DNA from: Thiovibrio frasassiensis
GTDB taxonomy: Bacteria; Desulfobacterota; Desulfobulbia; Desulfobulbales; Desulfurivibrionaceae
Direction of reading: 5' to 3'
Assembly (NCBI RefSeq): GCF_029607905.1
Contig: NZ_JAPHEH010000001.1
Location: 773,530 to 837,529 of the forward strand
Length of the DNA: 64,000 nt
The notes under the pieces are model-generated. The model was not told the DNA's origin, did no database searches, and saw only the letters and a list, made by a program, of their open reading frames with translations. The position numbers and the translations under genes are program-made. Of the stretch, positions 7,849 to 16,512 are shown in pieces (within the stretch, counting starts at the first letter, position 1; each line of letters begins with the position of its first letter).

Positions 7849-9354
7849 ATGCTCCTCATCCATCCCCCTGCCGCCAAAGGTTGTGAACCGCCAGCCGGGA
7901 TTGCCCGTCTGGCCGGGGCCATCCGTGGCCATGGGTTACCGTGTACCCTGCTGGACGCCAATCTGGAAGGACAGCTCTTCCTGCTCGCCAACCCAGCCCC
8001 CGGCAAAGACACCTGGAGCATCCGGGCTGGCAAAAATCTCAAGGATAATCTAGCGGCTTTACGTTCCCGTGAACTGTACCAAAACCCATCCCGCTACCGA
8101 CGCGCGGTGGCGGATCTTAACCGAGTGCTTGAGCAGACGGGCCAACGCCACCACCTCTCCCTCTCCCTTGCCAACTATCAGGAAGAGGGACTCTCTCCCT
8201 TGAGCAGCACTGATCTTATTCGGAGCGCCGAGAACCCGGCAGCAAACATCTTCTTCCCTTATTTTGCGGCCCGGCTTCCCGCCCTGATCGAAGAATCCCG
8301 TCCTACCTGCATTGGCATCTCCCTGAACTACCTCAGTCAGGCCGCCACCACCTTTGCCATGCTCGGTTTTCTCAAGAAGCACTATCCCGGCTTGCCATTG
8401 GTACTGGGGGGCGGCCTGGTCACCTCCTGGCTGCGCAACCCGAGCTGGAACAATCCCTTTGCCGGACTCATCGACCATTGCCTTGCCGGACCGGGAGAAG
8501 AAGCGCTGATCCGGCTCCTTTCCACCGAGTTTTCCCGGCACGCGCAAACGCCTTCCTATTCGGGCCTGCCGCTGGACGGCTATCTGGCCCCCGGCCTTAT
8601 TCTGCCCTACGCCGCCTCTTCGGGCTGCTACTGGAATAACTGCCTCTTTTGCCCGGAAAAGGCTGAAGGCAACCCTTACCAGCAGATCCCTCCGGCCACG
8701 GTGCTGGCGGATATCGCTATTCTGAAAGAAGCACACCGCCCAAGCCTGCTCCATTTTCTCGACAATGCAATAAGCCCTGCCCTGATGCAGGCGCTGGCTG
8801 CCGAACCGCCCGGCCTCGATTGGTATGGCTTTGCCCGGATTACCCCCCTGCTGGCCGATATTCATTTCTGCCACAGCCTGCGCCAATCCGGCTGCCGGAT
8901 GCTGAAACTCGGCCTGGAATCCGGCGACCAAGATGTCCTGAACGCCATGAACAAGGGTCAGGATCTGGCCCTGATCGAAACGGTCCTGCAAAATCTGGCC
9001 GCTGCGGGAATCGCTACTTACATCTACCTGCTCTTTGGTACCCCCTCGGAATCCCTAGCGGAAGCGCGCCGGACCCTGGACTTCGTGACCCGCCACCATT
9101 CGGCCATTACCTTTCTCAACCTGGCCGTGTTCAACATGCCCATCGGGAGCCCGGAAGCTCCCAGCGTGGCGCGCAGCGCGTTTTACGGAGGCGACCTTTC
9201 CCTGTATACCGATTTCGAGCACCCCAAGGGATGGACACGCAAGGAAATCCGGAAATTCCTCGATCAGGAGTTCAAGCGTCACCCGGATATTGCCCGGATC
9301 CTCCAACGTGACCCGCCTATTTTCACCTCAAACCATGCCGCTTTTTTCTGCTGA
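7849..9354 (+). CDS. B12-binding-type radical SAM protein
   Basis: The 501-residue protein starts at the ATG giving MLLIHPPAAKG, as usual for cobalamin-type radical SAM proteins; a TTG 72 bases upstream is less likely. An N-terminal B12-binding-like Rossmann region (GISLNYLSQAATTFAMLGFL, LVLGGGLVTSW) precedes the radical SAM barrel. The cluster motif is CYWNNCLFC, which is Cx4Cx2C rather than the standard Cx3Cx2C. GLESGDQDVLNAMNKG and a TIM-barrel pattern follow. It should bind a 4Fe-4S cluster and SAM; substrate unknown. No partner gene is adjacent: it stands alone between a terminator and the UspA promoter. Confidence 0.88.
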   Translation: MLLIHPPAAKGCEPPAGIARLAGAIRGHGLPCTLLDANLEGQLFLLANPAPGKDTWSIRAGKNLKDNLAALRSRELYQNPSRYRRAVADLNRVLEQTGQRHHLSLSLANYQEEGLSPLSSTDLIRSAENPAANIFFPYFAARLPALIEESRPTCIGISLNYLSQAATTFAMLGFLKKHYPGLPLVLGGGLVTSWLRNPSWNNPFAGLIDHCLAGPGEEALIRLLSTEFSRHAQTPSYSGLPLDGYLAPGLILPYAASSGCYWNNCLFCPEKAEGNPYQQIPPATVLADIAILKEAHRPSLLHFLDNAISPALMQALAAEPPGLDWYGFARITPLLADIHFCHSLRQSGCRMLKLGLESGDQDVLNAMNKGQDLALIETVLQNLAAAGIATYIYLLFGTPSESLAEARRTLDFVTRHHSAITFLNLAVFNMPIGSPEAPSVARSAFYGGDLSLYTDFEHPKGWTRKEIRKFLDQEFKRHPDIARILQRDPPIFTSNHAAFFC

Positions 9355-9402
9355 AAAAAAATCCCCAGCCACCAAGCCACCCCCCCATTCTTTTTTTTTG
9401 CT

Positions 9403-9432
9403 TTGACAAAATCCCTGGCGATTACAGATAAT
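9403..9432 (+). promoter_or_regulatory. Sigma70-type promoter of the UspA gene
   Basis: TTGACA (9403-9408) and GATAAT (9427-9432) are separated by 18 bases. The promoter is 80 bases upstream of the UspA start, in the gap after the radical SAM gene. Confidence 0.65.
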
Positions 9433-9511
9433 GAAGGTAAGGCACCGCCTTGCCAGCCCGGCAAAACACCGCGACCGGTTCTGCTGGTAACCACTTGAGA
9501 GGGAGACTTCT

Positions 9512-9934
9512 ATGTATAAAAAAATCATGGTTGGCTATGATGGCACAAAATTCAGCGATTGTGCTCTGAAAGAGGCGATTGGCCTGGCAAAGGAGTCGGG
9601 GGCGAAGCTCTTGCTGGTCTCTGCCCCGGAAATCAATCTGGAACTCCAGGCCATGGCGCCGGAGGCAAATGAAATGATGGAAAAGAAGGCCCGCACCGAT
9701 CTGGATCTCGCTGCGGCAAAGGTGAAAAAGGCCGGAGTTCCCTGCGAGACCAAGATCATCCTCACCTCCTCTGCCCAGGCAGCGCTGGTGGAAACGGCGA
9801 AAAAAAGCAAGGTGGACCTGATTGTCCTCGGCACCCACGGCCGCACCGGACTCGTGCGGTTGCTCATGGGCAGTACGACGGCACGGGTGATCGGGCATGC
9901 GCACTGCAATGTCCTGGTGGTGCGTTGCCCGTGA
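9512..9934 (+). CDS. Single-domain universal stress protein
   Basis: The 140-residue protein has one Usp fold with the ATP-binding loop intact (GTHGRTGLVRLLMGS) and a typical start, MYKKIMVGYDGTKFS. A GAGAGGGAG ribosome site precedes the ATG, and a promoter with good -35/-10 boxes lies 80 bases upstream. It is monocistronic and converges with the cbiO gene. Its ATP-loop segment is close to that of the second domain of the tandem UspA in the sigma54 cassette. ATP-bound dimers of this class act in persistence under energy stress; a specific client is not known. Confidence 0.95.
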   Translation: MYKKIMVGYDGTKFSDCALKEAIGLAKESGAKLLLVSAPEINLELQAMAPEANEMMEKKARTDLDLAAAKVKKAGVPCETKIILTSSAQAALVETAKKSKVDLIVLGTHGRTGLVRLLMGSTTARVIGHAHCNVLVVRCP

Positions 9935-9965
9935 AGCGTGCCCCCTCTTTGCCCCAGAAAAGGCG

Positions 9966-10742
9966 TTATCCCTGAAAATCGAGGGGAGACGCCTTTCTGC
10001 TGCAAACCGGGCAGCCCTGCATGGCAAAAGGCTTTTCCAGCCGACAGGCGGCCAGCAGCGCTTCGTCTTGAAAGATCTCCACCGTCGGGCCATCGGCCCT
10101 GACCTCCCCCTCATGCAGGACGATGGTCCGCTCGCACAGTTCCAAAACCATATCCAGATCATGACTGGTAAAAATCCTGGTGTGGCGGAAATCCTTTAAA
10201 AGCGCCAGGAGCTGCCGCCGGGCAAAGGGATCAAGCCCGCTGGTCGGCTCGTCCATGACCAGAATATCCGGCGACATGGCCAGTACCGTGGCGATGGCCA
10301 CCCGCTTTTTTTCCCCGCCGGAAAGGCGGTAGGGCGGCTTGTCCCGCAGATGTTCCGCCCCGACACGGGTCAAGGCCTCCCGCACCCGCTCTTCCAGATC
10401 AGCCCCGACTAAACCCAGATTCAACGGGCCAAAGGCCACATCGTCATAAACAGTGGGCATAAACAGTTGGTCATCCGGATCCTGAAAAACCATCCCCACC
10501 GTGCGCCGAATCTCGGGCAGGGTGGCCGGGGTCAGGGGAAAATCGCCGATGCGGATAGCGCCCTGACTGGTGGCCAGGTAGCCGTTTAAATGCAGGAGCA
10601 GGGTGGATTTTCCCGCGCCGTTGGCGCCGATGATCGCCACCGATTCGCCATGGGTGATCCGAAAAGAGACGCCCCGCAGGGCTTCGGTTCCATCGGGATA
10701 GACATGCCGTAAGTCCTTGACCTCGACGATATGATGGCTCAT
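9966..10742 (-). CDS. cbiO: ECF-type nickel/cobalt transporter ATPase CbiO
   Basis: The 258-residue ABC ATPase has Walker A GANGAGKST, a Q-loop segment VFQDPDDQLF typical of CbiO/EcfA, signature RLSGGEKKRVAIA, Walker B ILVMDEPTSGLD and the H-loop SHD. It should energise uptake of Ni or Co with CbiQ and CbiM encoded upstream. Its start overlaps the cbiQ stop by four bases. The C-terminus adds about 20 residues with a CPVC pair (GCPVCSRKASP), a possible metal site not needed for ATPase function. Nickel is the likelier substrate because nikR is adjacent. Confidence 0.95.
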   Translation of the reverse strand: MSHHIVEVKDLRHVYPDGTEALRGVSFRITHGESVAIIGANGAGKSTLLLHLNGYLATSQGAIRIGDFPLTPATLPEIRRTVGMVFQDPDDQLFMPTVYDDVAFGPLNLGLVGADLEERVREALTRVGAEHLRDKPPYRLSGGEKKRVAIATVLAMSPDILVMDEPTSGLDPFARRQLLALLKDFRHTRIFTSHDLDMVLELCERTIVLHEGEVRADGPTVEIFQDEALLAACRLEKPFAMQGCPVCSRKASPLDFQG

Positions 10743-11551
10743 CCGCGCCCCCCAGTGACGATCATCCCGAGAAATTGTGAAACATTGACCAGCCGGAACA
10801 GCAGAAACACCCCGGTCCAGCCGGCAAGAAAAAGAAAATCCCCAACCCGGAACCGGGTTGTCCGGCGGGGGTGGAATTCCCCGGCAAACCCCCTGGCCAG
10901 CATGGCGAGATGAATTCGCTCCGCCCGCAGCCAGGTGCGCAAGAGAAGATGGCTTATCAACGAGCCGTAAGAGCGGATCCCCAACCCTTTTTTGCCAAAG
11001 GCCCGGAGCTCGCGGGCCCTCGCCGTGCGACTCCCCTCTTCGCTCAGAACAAAGAGATAGCGGTAGAGAAAAAGGAGCTGCACGGTAAAGATCCTGGGCA
11101 TCCCCAACCGGTCGAGGGCATGGCAGATCGCCGGAAAACCGGTTACAGCCACGAGAATGAGAGCGGCTCCGACCGTAAGCGTCGCCCGGACCAGAATGGC
11201 GGCGAAGGAAAGCCAGCCGCCGCTGATGCCAAAGGGGCCGAGACGAACCAGCACCGTCTGATCAAAAAGAGGATTGAACATCCCCACCATCAGGGCAAAG
11301 GGCAGGACAACCACAACCTTCCTAGCGATATAGCGAACCGGCAGATTCCCAAGCGCCAGCAGCACTGCCGGATAGAGGAAAAAAGGGAAGAGCGCCGCCA
11401 GCTCGTATTTCCCCAGAGAAACCACGGCCAGAATAAAGACCAGGGTCACCAGCACCTTGGCCCGGGCATCGAGCCGATGCATGGGGGTATCCCCGGCGGC
11501 CAGCAGGTCAAGCTCTCTAAACTCCGTTATTGCTCCGACAATGGAGGCCAT
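10739..11551 (-). CDS. cbiQ: ECF transporter transmembrane subunit CbiQ
   Basis: The 270-residue membrane protein has five to six hydrophobic spans. Charged cytoplasmic coupling segments (RTARARELRAFGKKG and RAERIHLAMLARGF) match the A-R-G signature helices of CbiQ/EcfT. These dock on CbiO and transmit ATP hydrolysis to the substrate-binding subunit. The gene overlaps cbiO by four bases, so the two are translationally coupled. A gap of 136 bases separates it from the upstream cbiM gene; it contains an imperfect GGGGAAGAGA/TCTCCTCCCC hairpin but no gene I can support. Confidence 0.93.
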   Translation of the reverse strand: MASIVGAITEFRELDLLAAGDTPMHRLDARAKVLVTLVFILAVVSLGKYELAALFPFFLYPAVLLALGNLPVRYIARKVVVVLPFALMVGMFNPLFDQTVLVRLGPFGISGGWLSFAAILVRATLTVGAALILVAVTGFPAICHALDRLGMPRIFTVQLLFLYRYLFVLSEEGSRTARARELRAFGKKGLGIRSYGSLISHLLLRTWLRAERIHLAMLARGFAGEFHPRRTTRFRVGDFLFLAGWTGVFLLFRLVNVSQFLGMIVTGGRG

Positions 11552-11687
11552 CGCCTCTCCTCAAAAAAGAGCGGGGAAGAGACCTCTGTCTCCTCCCCAT
11601 GTTCACACGCTTTCCAAACTTGTCGCTTCTCTGTTGCGGACCTGTGGTTTTTCTGAATTTTACGGGGCAGCAACTTTCCTCGCTGCT

Positions 11688-12710
11688 TCAGACCACCCTG
11701 CCCTGCCTTCGCAGGAGCATGCCGCTCAACAAGGCTATGGCCAGGGTGAGCAGACCGCCGACAACCCCGGCGACGCTGGTGCCCAAGGAACTTTCCGGGC
11801 CGCCCCCGTTTTCCGGTTGTTGCCCGGAGGGTTTAAACGTATAATCCGGCAAAAAGGCGATTGCTTCCTGCAGCGCGGCGAGCCGGGCATGCACTCCGTC
11901 CTGCGGCTCGGCAACTTCTTCGGCACCGCTCACCCTGGCGATGGCCCATTCCAGACCATCGGGGTTTTCCGAGGCAAACCAGGAAACAAACCCACCGGTC
12001 AGCAGGGTCATCCCAAGAAAGGCGGCCAAAACATTGCGCAACGGGGCGCGGCCGAGGAGACGAGCATCCTGAACGCTGGCGATGATTTCCGGGCGGGCTT
12101 GGTAGACAAAGGATACCACCGCAGCGGTCACCAATCCCTCAACCACCCCGATGGCCAGATGAATCGGCTGCATGAGGCCGGCAAAGGTTGCGAAGGGCAG
12201 GGCGGAAATACCCGAGGCCACCGTTTCAAGAACCACGGCGAAGGCGCCCAGCTGGAGGCCGATGATGGCGGCAACCATGGCGGCCACGGTTATCCTGCTC
12301 TTGCTCGGTTTGCTGCCGAGCAACGGCTTGTAGATAAGGGGATAGGCGAGAAAGGCCGGGAAAAAACCGAGGTTGAAGATATTACAGCCCAGGGCCAGCA
12401 GCCCGCCGTCGGCAAAAAACAGCGCCTGCACCACAAGCACCGAGGCAATGGTAATGAAGGCGGCGGAAGGCCCGAGCAACACCGCAAGGAGAAGGCCGCC
12501 GCCAAGATGGCCGCTGGAGCCGGTGGCAGGAATGGAAAAGTTGATCATCTGCGCGGCAAAGATAAAGGCGCCGAGAACACCCATGAGGGGCGCCTTGCCC
12601 CCGTCCATTTCTTGGCGCAGCGTTCTGGAACAGTATATAATGGCGCCGGCGGAAGCGGCCCACATGGTCCCGCCGACGGCGGGCGACAACAATGCGTCTG
12701 CCATGTGCAT
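11688..12710 (-). CDS. cbiM: Fused CbiM/CbiN-type nickel permease
   Basis: The 340-residue protein opens with MHMADALLSPAVGG. The His-2 and the freed N-terminus form the metal site in CbiM/NikM proteins. About seven membrane helices follow. A C-terminal extension has a hydrophilic periplasmic segment (about residues 260-310) and a final helix (VVGGLLTLAIALLSGMLL), which corresponds to the separate CbiN/NikN subunit in other operons. With CbiQ and CbiO it makes a complete importer. A NikR-like operator overlaps its promoter, so nickel rather than cobalt is inferred. Confidence 0.93.
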   Translation of the reverse strand: MHMADALLSPAVGGTMWAASAGAIIYCSRTLRQEMDGGKAPLMGVLGAFIFAAQMINFSIPATGSSGHLGGGLLLAVLLGPSAAFITIASVLVVQALFFADGGLLALGCNIFNLGFFPAFLAYPLIYKPLLGSKPSKSRITVAAMVAAIIGLQLGAFAVVLETVASGISALPFATFAGLMQPIHLAIGVVEGLVTAAVVSFVYQARPEIIASVQDARLLGRAPLRNVLAAFLGMTLLTGGFVSWFASENPDGLEWAIARVSGAEEVAEPQDGVHARLAALQEAIAFLPDYTFKPSGQQPENGGGPESSLGTSVAGVVGGLLTLAIALLSGMLLRRQGRVV

Positions 12711-12747
12711 GGTCTTTTCTCCTTGTTCGGGTTGCGCACAACAACAG

Positions 12748-12775
12748 GTAACACGACATAAGATTTAGTAACACG
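12748..12775. promoter_or_regulatory. Candidate NikR operator: direct repeat GTAACACG
   Basis: GTAACACG occurs at 12748-12755 and again at 12768-12775, a 20-base period or two helical turns. It lies just downstream of the -10 box of the nickel permease promoter. Read on the permease strand, the half-site is CGTGTTAC. Binding there would block transcription of the importer. NikR encoded 180 bases away is the obvious ligand; this is inference from position and repeat structure. Confidence 0.55.
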
Positions 12776-12778
12776 TAT

Positions 12779-12807
12779 TCAATACAATATCAGCAAACAG
12801 GTGTCAA
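12779..12807 (-). promoter_or_regulatory. Promoter of the nickel uptake operon
   Basis: On the minus strand TTGACA (12807-12802) is followed after 17 bases by TATTGA (12784-12779). The start point would fall inside the GTAACACG direct repeats, which suits repression. Confidence 0.5.
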
Positions 12808-12957
12808 TAAATTTTACAGGGACAATTTGCAACCGTTCCTTTTGCGCGCTCTTATCCACTCCCTTTGCATAGTTGTTGCCTCCGCGGAGCTCTTGCGCTG
12901 CCGCAATTTCTTATCCGGGCAGCACTGATTTTTAGACTTTCTACAAGGAGAAACCAT

Positions 12958-13377
12958 ATGGGAAAAACGATCCGCTTCGGAATTTCGCTGGATGAAAAAC
13001 TGCTGGAGAGCTATGACCACCTCATCGAGGCCAAAGGGTACATGAACCGCTCCGAGGCGATCCGGGACCTGATCCGCTCGGCGCTGGTGGAAGAGAAATG
13101 GGCGGCCGGGGACGCGGAAGTGGTCGGGACCGTGACCCTGGTTTACAATCACCATGTCCGGGATCTTTCCGACAAGCTGACCGAGCACCAGCACGCCCAC
13201 CACGACCGGGTTATCTCAGCCCTCCATGTGCATCTCGACGCGCATAACTGCCTGGAGGTTCTGGTGGTGCGTGGGCCGGTGGGGGAGGTGAAACGAATCG
13301 CCAACGAACTCATCGGAGTGAAGGGGGTCAAGCATGGCCAGCTGGTCATGACCACCACGGGCGAGGAACTCCACTGA
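12958..13377 (+). CDS. nikR: Nickel-responsive regulator NikR
   Basis: The 139-residue protein has an N-terminal ribbon-helix-helix ([29 protein letters not shown]) and a C-terminal ACT-like nickel domain. The high-affinity nickel ligands are present with standard spacing: His in HHDRVI, then HVHLDAHNC supplying His-x-His-x5-Cys. The ATG at 12958 has AAGGAG upstream and fits the usual 130-140-residue length; the frame is open 93 bases further. With nickel bound, NikR represses nickel uptake, here the divergently transcribed cbiM operon. It converges with the FmdE-like gene, with three bases between the stops. Confidence 0.96.
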   Translation: MGKTIRFGISLDEKLLESYDHLIEAKGYMNRSEAIRDLIRSALVEEKWAAGDAEVVGTVTLVYNHHVRDLSDKLTEHQHAHHDRVISALHVHLDAHNCLEVLVVRGPVGEVKRIANELIGVKGVKHGQLVMTTTGEELH

Positions 13378-13380
13378 GCG

Positions 13381-13980
13381 TTAAGGGGTGGATGCTTCTT
13401 GCGCCTCCAGACAGGGAATGCAGAGCAACCGGCCGCCCCGCCGTTGCGCCATGGGCTCCATCACCTTTTCCCCGCACGCTTGGCAACGCACGCTCGCATA
13501 GACCCGGGCCGCCTCCGGCACCACACAGACAAGGTGGCTGATCCTAAAAAGCTCCTCTGGAGCTGCCGCCCGGATCCCCTTGATTTTCTCTGCTTTTCTG
13601 CCCCGGACCAGCCCCATGACCTCCGGGCTGCGGTGCCCGGCCGAAAATTCCTGCCAGGCCCGTTGCTGTTCCAGGCTTTCAGGGGAGGCCTCCCAGCAGA
13701 CGGCGAGACGCACTGAGGCACCATTCTGCCGCTTGATAAAGGTGTAGACCTGCTTCCCGTAATCCCGGAAAATCAGATTGCCCTTCCCTGCCGTACAGCC
13801 GGTGAGCACCTGAATGGCATCCACGGCGCAGGAACGGTTTTCACACACCGCGACCAATTCCTCGTCCCGGGCCGGGCCAAGACCGAGTTCCGCCAAAGCA
13901 ATCTCCGCCGCCCTAAAGCCAAAGGCCAGGCCCGGACAGGCATGGCCATGAAACCGAACCGCTTCTTCAAAACCGTGCAT
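13381..13980 (-). CDS. FmdE-domain protein with C-terminal zinc ribbon
   Basis: The 199-residue protein begins with the FmdE signature FHGHACPGLAFGFRAAE and a second conserved block (ENRSCAVDAIQVLTGCTAGKG). A C-terminal ribbon has two CxxC pairs (CQACGEKV and CIPC). FmdE-like proteins occur beside molybdenum, tungsten or nickel enzymes in anaerobes and bind metal through the His/Cys residues, but their reaction is not established. Location next to nikR and the nickel importer suggests a part in metal handling. The ATG at 13980 has GAGGAAA upstream; a longer frame to 14025 is less likely. Confidence 0.85.
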   Translation of the reverse strand: MHGFEEAVRFHGHACPGLAFGFRAAEIALAELGLGPARDEELVAVCENRSCAVDAIQVLTGCTAGKGNLIFRDYGKQVYTFIKRQNGASVRLAVCWEASPESLEQQRAWQEFSAGHRSPEVMGLVRGRKAEKIKGIRAAAPEELFRISHLVCVVPEAARVYASVRCQACGEKVMEPMAQRRGGRLLCIPCLEAQEASTP

Positions 13981-14210
13981 AGCATTTTCCTCATACTCCT
14001 TGAAGAGACAATGGCGCAGACACACTCACCCTTTTGTCAGCCCCGGCAAATATCCTCTGTCAAAGACAAACAGAGAAGTCCACAGCGGTGCCGGCTTGAC
14101 ATGCTTTTTCTTTTCATTATATCGTATAACAAGAAATATCAGCAGCCCCGATGTTCACTCCGTCTCAAAAAAATGCCCCACAACCTGGGGCGGCCAGACA
14201 GGATGCCACC

Positions 14211-15326
14211 ATGCGCCAAACCGTGCTCTTTGTTGATGACAACCCGGTAATCCTCAAAACCATCGAACTGGCCTTTGCCAAGGAAGAATACGAGGTACTG
14301 CTGGCCAGTAGCGGCGAAGAAGCCCTCCGGCTGGTGGAAGAGGATACGCCGCAAGTCATTGTCAGCGATTTGCGGATGACCGGCATGAGCGGCATGGAAT
14401 TCCTCCACCAGGCCCGGCAGAGAAACCATTTTTTTGTCGGCATGATCTTCACCGCCTACCTGGATATCGACAGCATCATGCAAGCGGTGAGTGACGAGGC
14501 GGTCTGGCGCTATATCACCAAACCCTGGCAGGACAATCGCGAATTGGTCATGGCCGTGCGCAATGCCTTCCAATACCATGAGGCCATGACCTTCCGCCGC
14601 CAGGCGGATGAACAGCTCCAGCGGGCGGAACGCCTCACGGCCCTCGGTCATCTGGTGGCCGGAATCGCCCACCAGTTCAACAACATCGATGTGGGCATCC
14701 TTGGCTATGTCCAGATGGCCCTGCTCCACAAAGAGTTGCCGGAAGAGGTCCGGCAACAGTTGGAGCAAGTCAGGGTCTGCGCCAAGCGCGGCACGGAAAT
14801 CATCAAGGAGTTGTCCACCTTCAGCGACCAGAATGCCCAATGGGGCTTTACCTGCGGCAGCCTGACAGATACAGTTATCGAGGCTATTTCCTTCTGTCGC
14901 AAGGAACTAGAAAGTGCCGGGGTCCAGATCGAAACCGAGTTGGCGGAGGAGTGCACCGCGGTCCTCAATTTCGGCCTGGTCAAACAACTGGTCATGAACC
15001 TGATCCGCAACGCCGCCCATGCCACCTTAGGCAAAAAGCCGCCCACCATTCGCATCGAAACCGGGCGGCAGGAGGAAAATGTTTTTGTCCGGGTCACGGA
15101 TAACGGCTGCGGCATCTCCAAGGCATATCTCCCCAAAATCTTCGACCCGTTTTTTACCACCAAGGGAGCCCAGGCCGCGCCAGGCTCCGAGCAGGCCGCC
15201 GTTTCCGGAGTTGGCCTGGGCTTGAGCCTGAGCCAAACCGTGGCCCAAGCACATCGGGGCCTGATCACAGTACACTCCACCCCAAACAAGGGGTCGTGCT
15301 TCACCTTCAGCCTGCCAAAAGCCTAA
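14211..15326 (+). CDS. Receiver-histidine kinase hybrid (soluble)
   Basis: The product has an N-terminal receiver (VLFVDDNPVIL; phospho-acceptor in VIVSDLRMTGMSG; conserved Lys in YITKPW). A short coiled coil follows, then a HisKA domain with H box GIAHQFNNIDVGILGYVQ and a HATPase (LIRNAAHATLG, DNGCGISKAYLPKIFDPFF, GVGLGLSLSQTVA). It lacks membrane segments. The receiver-first order suggests it is controlled by an upstream kinase rather than by direct sensing. I chose the ATG at 14211 (AGGA nine bases upstream) over 14151. It faces the divergent FmdE-like gene and converges with the EF-hand-like gene. Confidence 0.9.
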   Translation: MRQTVLFVDDNPVILKTIELAFAKEEYEVLLASSGEEALRLVEEDTPQVIVSDLRMTGMSGMEFLHQARQRNHFFVGMIFTAYLDIDSIMQAVSDEAVWRYITKPWQDNRELVMAVRNAFQYHEAMTFRRQADEQLQRAERLTALGHLVAGIAHQFNNIDVGILGYVQMALLHKELPEEVRQQLEQVRVCAKRGTEIIKELSTFSDQNAQWGFTCGSLTDTVIEAISFCRKELESAGVQIETELAEECTAVLNFGLVKQLVMNLIRNAAHATLGKKPPTIRIETGRQEENVFVRVTDNGCGISKAYLPKIFDPFFTTKGAQAAPGSEQAAVSGVGLGLSLSQTVAQAHRGLITVHSTPNKGSCFTFSLPKA

Positions 15327-15332
15327 CTGATT

Positions 15333-16388
15333 TCACACGGCAAGATCGATCTCCTGCACCGTCCCCGCTCCGCCGTTTTCCCCCAAGAAAATCGAGGTTT
15401 CCCGCAGCTGCCCCTGCAAACCATTGCCGCTGCTTTTCAAGGCAAAGGGTGTTGCCGCCGGGCTGAGCAAAATGGCACCAACCTTTTTATCCGCAAGCGA
15501 AGCCAGGGTATCGTTCCCAGCCGCATCCCGCATCCATACCCGCAACGCGCCATAGAGCGGATCGTTTTCATCCAGCCAGCCATTGCCGTCGCTGTCCAGC
15601 CGGACCAGTTCCGCAAAGCCCTGGCCGCTGGCAGGGCCGAAAAGCTCCAAGCCGTTGTTGACCTTGCCGTCCCCATTGCGGTCAAAGGCGAGAAAGCCGC
15701 TGCCTGGGGCAAGAGCGGATATCTGCTCCATATTCCCGTCCGCATCCAGGTCGAAGGCAAAGCGAAGATCGCTCAACTCCGCCGCCTTGCCGTTAAAATT
15801 GATCACCAACGGATCGACCAGCAGGGCGTCTCCCCCCCTGATCTGCACCGTATTCGTGGCCACGAATTCCCGCTGCATGGCAAACTGGAGCTGAAAATCA
15901 ATGGCCTGCCCGTCTGCGGTGACAACCTGGCCACTGGCGGAAAAATCCAAGACCTCCTGTTCAGTTGTTGTCTCCACCCGGTCATACTCAACCCCCCAAC
16001 CCTGCCGGGCTGGCGACGAGTCTGCCGCCCCTGCCCCCTGTGGCGTCCCAGGATCTTCAGAAGCCACGGGCTCAAAGCTGACAGTCCGGATCTTTCTCCC
16101 GGTAAGCGCCTCCAGAATAAGACGCATGGCCGTCAGCTTGGGGTCTTCCTGCGGAGAATCCTCCGTCGGTGGGCCGACAACGTCTCCACTCACCCGAGGC
16201 AGTGCCGCAGCCTGCTGGTGCTGTCGACCCTCCGGGGAGATCCGCACCTGCACACCGTTCGGTTCTTCTTCCCCGGCAAAGAGCGGCCGTTCATTGCCCA
16301 CCCACAACCGAAGCGATTCTTCCCTGGACTGTTCTTCGTGCAGTGTATGGACGCTTGCCAGAGTGACAGCGGCTGTGGCGATTTTCAT
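15333..16388 (-). CDS. EF-hand/calcium-loop-like uncharacterised protein
   Basis: The 351-residue protein has no signal peptide or membrane helix. Its C-terminal half has three calcium-loop-like segments: FDLDADGNMEQ, FDRNGDGKVNNGLELFG and LDSDGNGWLDENDPLYG. These resemble dockerin/EF-hand loops and suggest Ca binding. The N-terminal 150 residues are polar, with low-complexity proline and glutamate stretches. The ATG at 16388 with GGGAGGG upstream gives MKIATAAVTLASVHTL. I recognise it only as a conserved hypothetical type and know no function. It lies 124 bases downstream of a diguanylate cyclase on the same strand. Confidence 0.75.
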   Translation of the reverse strand: MKIATAAVTLASVHTLHEEQSREESLRLWVGNERPLFAGEEEPNGVQVRISPEGRQHQQAAALPRVSGDVVGPPTEDSPQEDPKLTAMRLILEALTGRKIRTVSFEPVASEDPGTPQGAGAADSSPARQGWGVEYDRVETTTEQEVLDFSASGQVVTADGQAIDFQLQFAMQREFVATNTVQIRGGDALLVDPLVINFNGKAAELSDLRFAFDLDADGNMEQISALAPGSGFLAFDRNGDGKVNNGLELFGPASGQGFAELVRLDSDGNGWLDENDPLYGALRVWMRDAAGNDTLASLADKKVGAILLSPAATPFALKSSGNGLQGQLRETSIFLGENGGAGTVQEIDLAV

Positions 16389-16512
16389 GGCGAAACCCTC
16401 CCAAAAATATGGTGCCTCTTCAGGATACGTTTCGGCATTCGGAAAGAAAAAGTTAAAAAAATGGGGACACGCTGGTTCAGCAGGGGCGCCGCCAAATGTT
16501 ACCGGCGGGATC

